Part shown: positions 63,639-64,000 of the stretch, piece after piece | Layout: every line of letters begins with the position of its first letter | Position numbering within the stretch: the stretch's first letter is position 1 | NCBI RefSeq assembly: GCF_002979515.1 | Contig: NZ_PCPA01000001.1 | Location: forward strand, 124,001-188,000 | From: Microbacterium sp. MYb54 | GTDB taxonomy: Bacteria > Actinomycetota > Actinomycetes > Actinomycetales > Microbacteriaceae | Direction of reading: 5' to 3' | Length of the DNA stretch: 64,000 nucleotides | Position numbers and translations under genes: made by a program | Notes under the pieces: model-generated | Database searches by the model: none | Told to the model about the DNA's origin: nothing | Seen by the model: only the letters and a program-made list of their open reading frames with translations

Positions 63639-64000
63639 TGAATTTCGAGAAGCGCACGGGCCCGGACTTCGGGGCGAGTGCTCCGGTGTATCCGACGCAG
63701 GGTGTGCCCGACTGGTATCGCGACGCGAAGCTCGGCTTCTTCGTGCACTGGGGGCTCTACTCGGTGCCGGCGTGGGCGGTGCAGCACGGTGAGGGCGTGA
63801 ACATCCCCACCGAAGACGCCTATGCCTGGCACCAGTACGCCGAGTGGTACGGCAACACGGTGCGGATCGCGGGCAGCCCGACGTGGGAGCGGCATCAGCA
63901 GCTCTTCGGACCGGGCACCTCTTACGAGGACCTGGCGGATCAGTGGGATGCCACGTCCTTCGACGCGGATGCGTTCGTCGGCGAGCTCGTCGGCGCGGGC
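63635..64000 (+). CDS. GH29 alpha-L-fucosidase, second copy (3' end outside window)
   Basis: 122 codons are visible. VPDWYRDAKLGFFVHWGLYSVPAW is the GH29 barrel start and DLADQWDATSFDADAFV matches the following helix. It is more like classical bacterial alpha-L-fucosidases than the compact enzyme at 55290, so the locus carries two diverged GH29 types. No signal peptide is apparent. ATG 63635 overlaps the M81 stop (ATGA); ATG 63638 is equally possible. Confidence 0.88.
   Translation, partial: MMNFEKRTGPDFGASAPVYPTQGVPDWYRDAKLGFFVHWGLYSVPAWAVQHGEGVNIPTEDAYAWHQYAEWYGNTVRIAGSPTWERHQQLFGPGTSYEDLADQWDATSFDADAFVGELVGAG

Overview
The window is a high-GC, gene-dense chromosomal segment of an actinobacterium, most likely a member of the Microbacteriaceae close to Microbacterium. 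Supporting signs are the strong G/C third-position bias, the gene order ftsK-pgsA-cinA-clgR-like-DUF3046-recA-recX-miaB-miaA-dapF-hflX, the tmRNA tag AETKRNDFALAA, a LAxTG-type sorting motif, and many genes whose -10 hexamer (TAnnnT) lies 6 or 7 nt upstream of the start codon, as expected for leaderless mRNAs. The genus is an inference; no 16S rRNA gene is present.

Layout. 1-4945: the end of a glycosyltransferase-like protein that reads straight into an SGNH hydrolase, a UDP-glucose dehydrogenase on the minus strand, and pnp with a structured leader and a strong terminator. 5039-9159: an aldo/keto-reductase-fold protein that lacks all four catalytic residues, a histidine phosphatase, a patatin-like lipase preceded by a 19-codon upstream ORF, and dapB with a coupled small membrane protein. 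9175-12853: a minus-strand thioredoxin-DUF4395-OsmC redox operon opposite a thyA-folA-SDR operon. 12863-16803: NUDIX hydrolase, dapA-rnj and a GNAT gene. 16877-29741: the conserved ftsK to hflX block covering DNA translocation, phospholipid synthesis, recombination, tRNA modification and lysine/peptidoglycan precursor synthesis.

29748-39385: a SIMPL protein, ssrA (tmRNA) with a 17-bp terminator, then a stretch of visibly lower GC holding one Tat-exported M23 peptidase with a phage-lysin-like tail (probable island remnant at the ssrA locus), a CtpE-like P-type ATPase with an extra four-helix membrane domain, a lipoprotein, hisN-like phosphatase, tRNA-Lys(CTT), a wall-anchored surface protein with two sorting motifs, and a YbaK-family deacylase. 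39463-46204: MarR-MFS operon with a visible operator, an IclR regulator divergent from an acetoacetate-type CoA-transferase/thiolase operon, a small membrane protein and a PLP aminotransferase.

46414-55238: an MFS gene, trehalose synthesis (otsA-otsB) and branched-chain amino-acid synthesis (ilvD-ilvB-ilvN-ilvC), closed by a terminator. 55267-64000: a carbohydrate-utilisation locus with two GH29 alpha-L-fucosidase genes (the second cut by the window end), a ROK repressor, a CUT1 ABC transporter without its own ATPase, a ROK sugar kinase and an M81 metallopeptidase. Two copies of the palindrome AAACATCSGATGT, one before the first fucosidase and one between the repressor and the transporter operon, tie these genes into one probable regulon. 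That fucoside regulon with an embedded M81 enzyme, and the aldo/keto-reductase pseudoenzyme behind pnp, are the best candidates for undescribed biology here.
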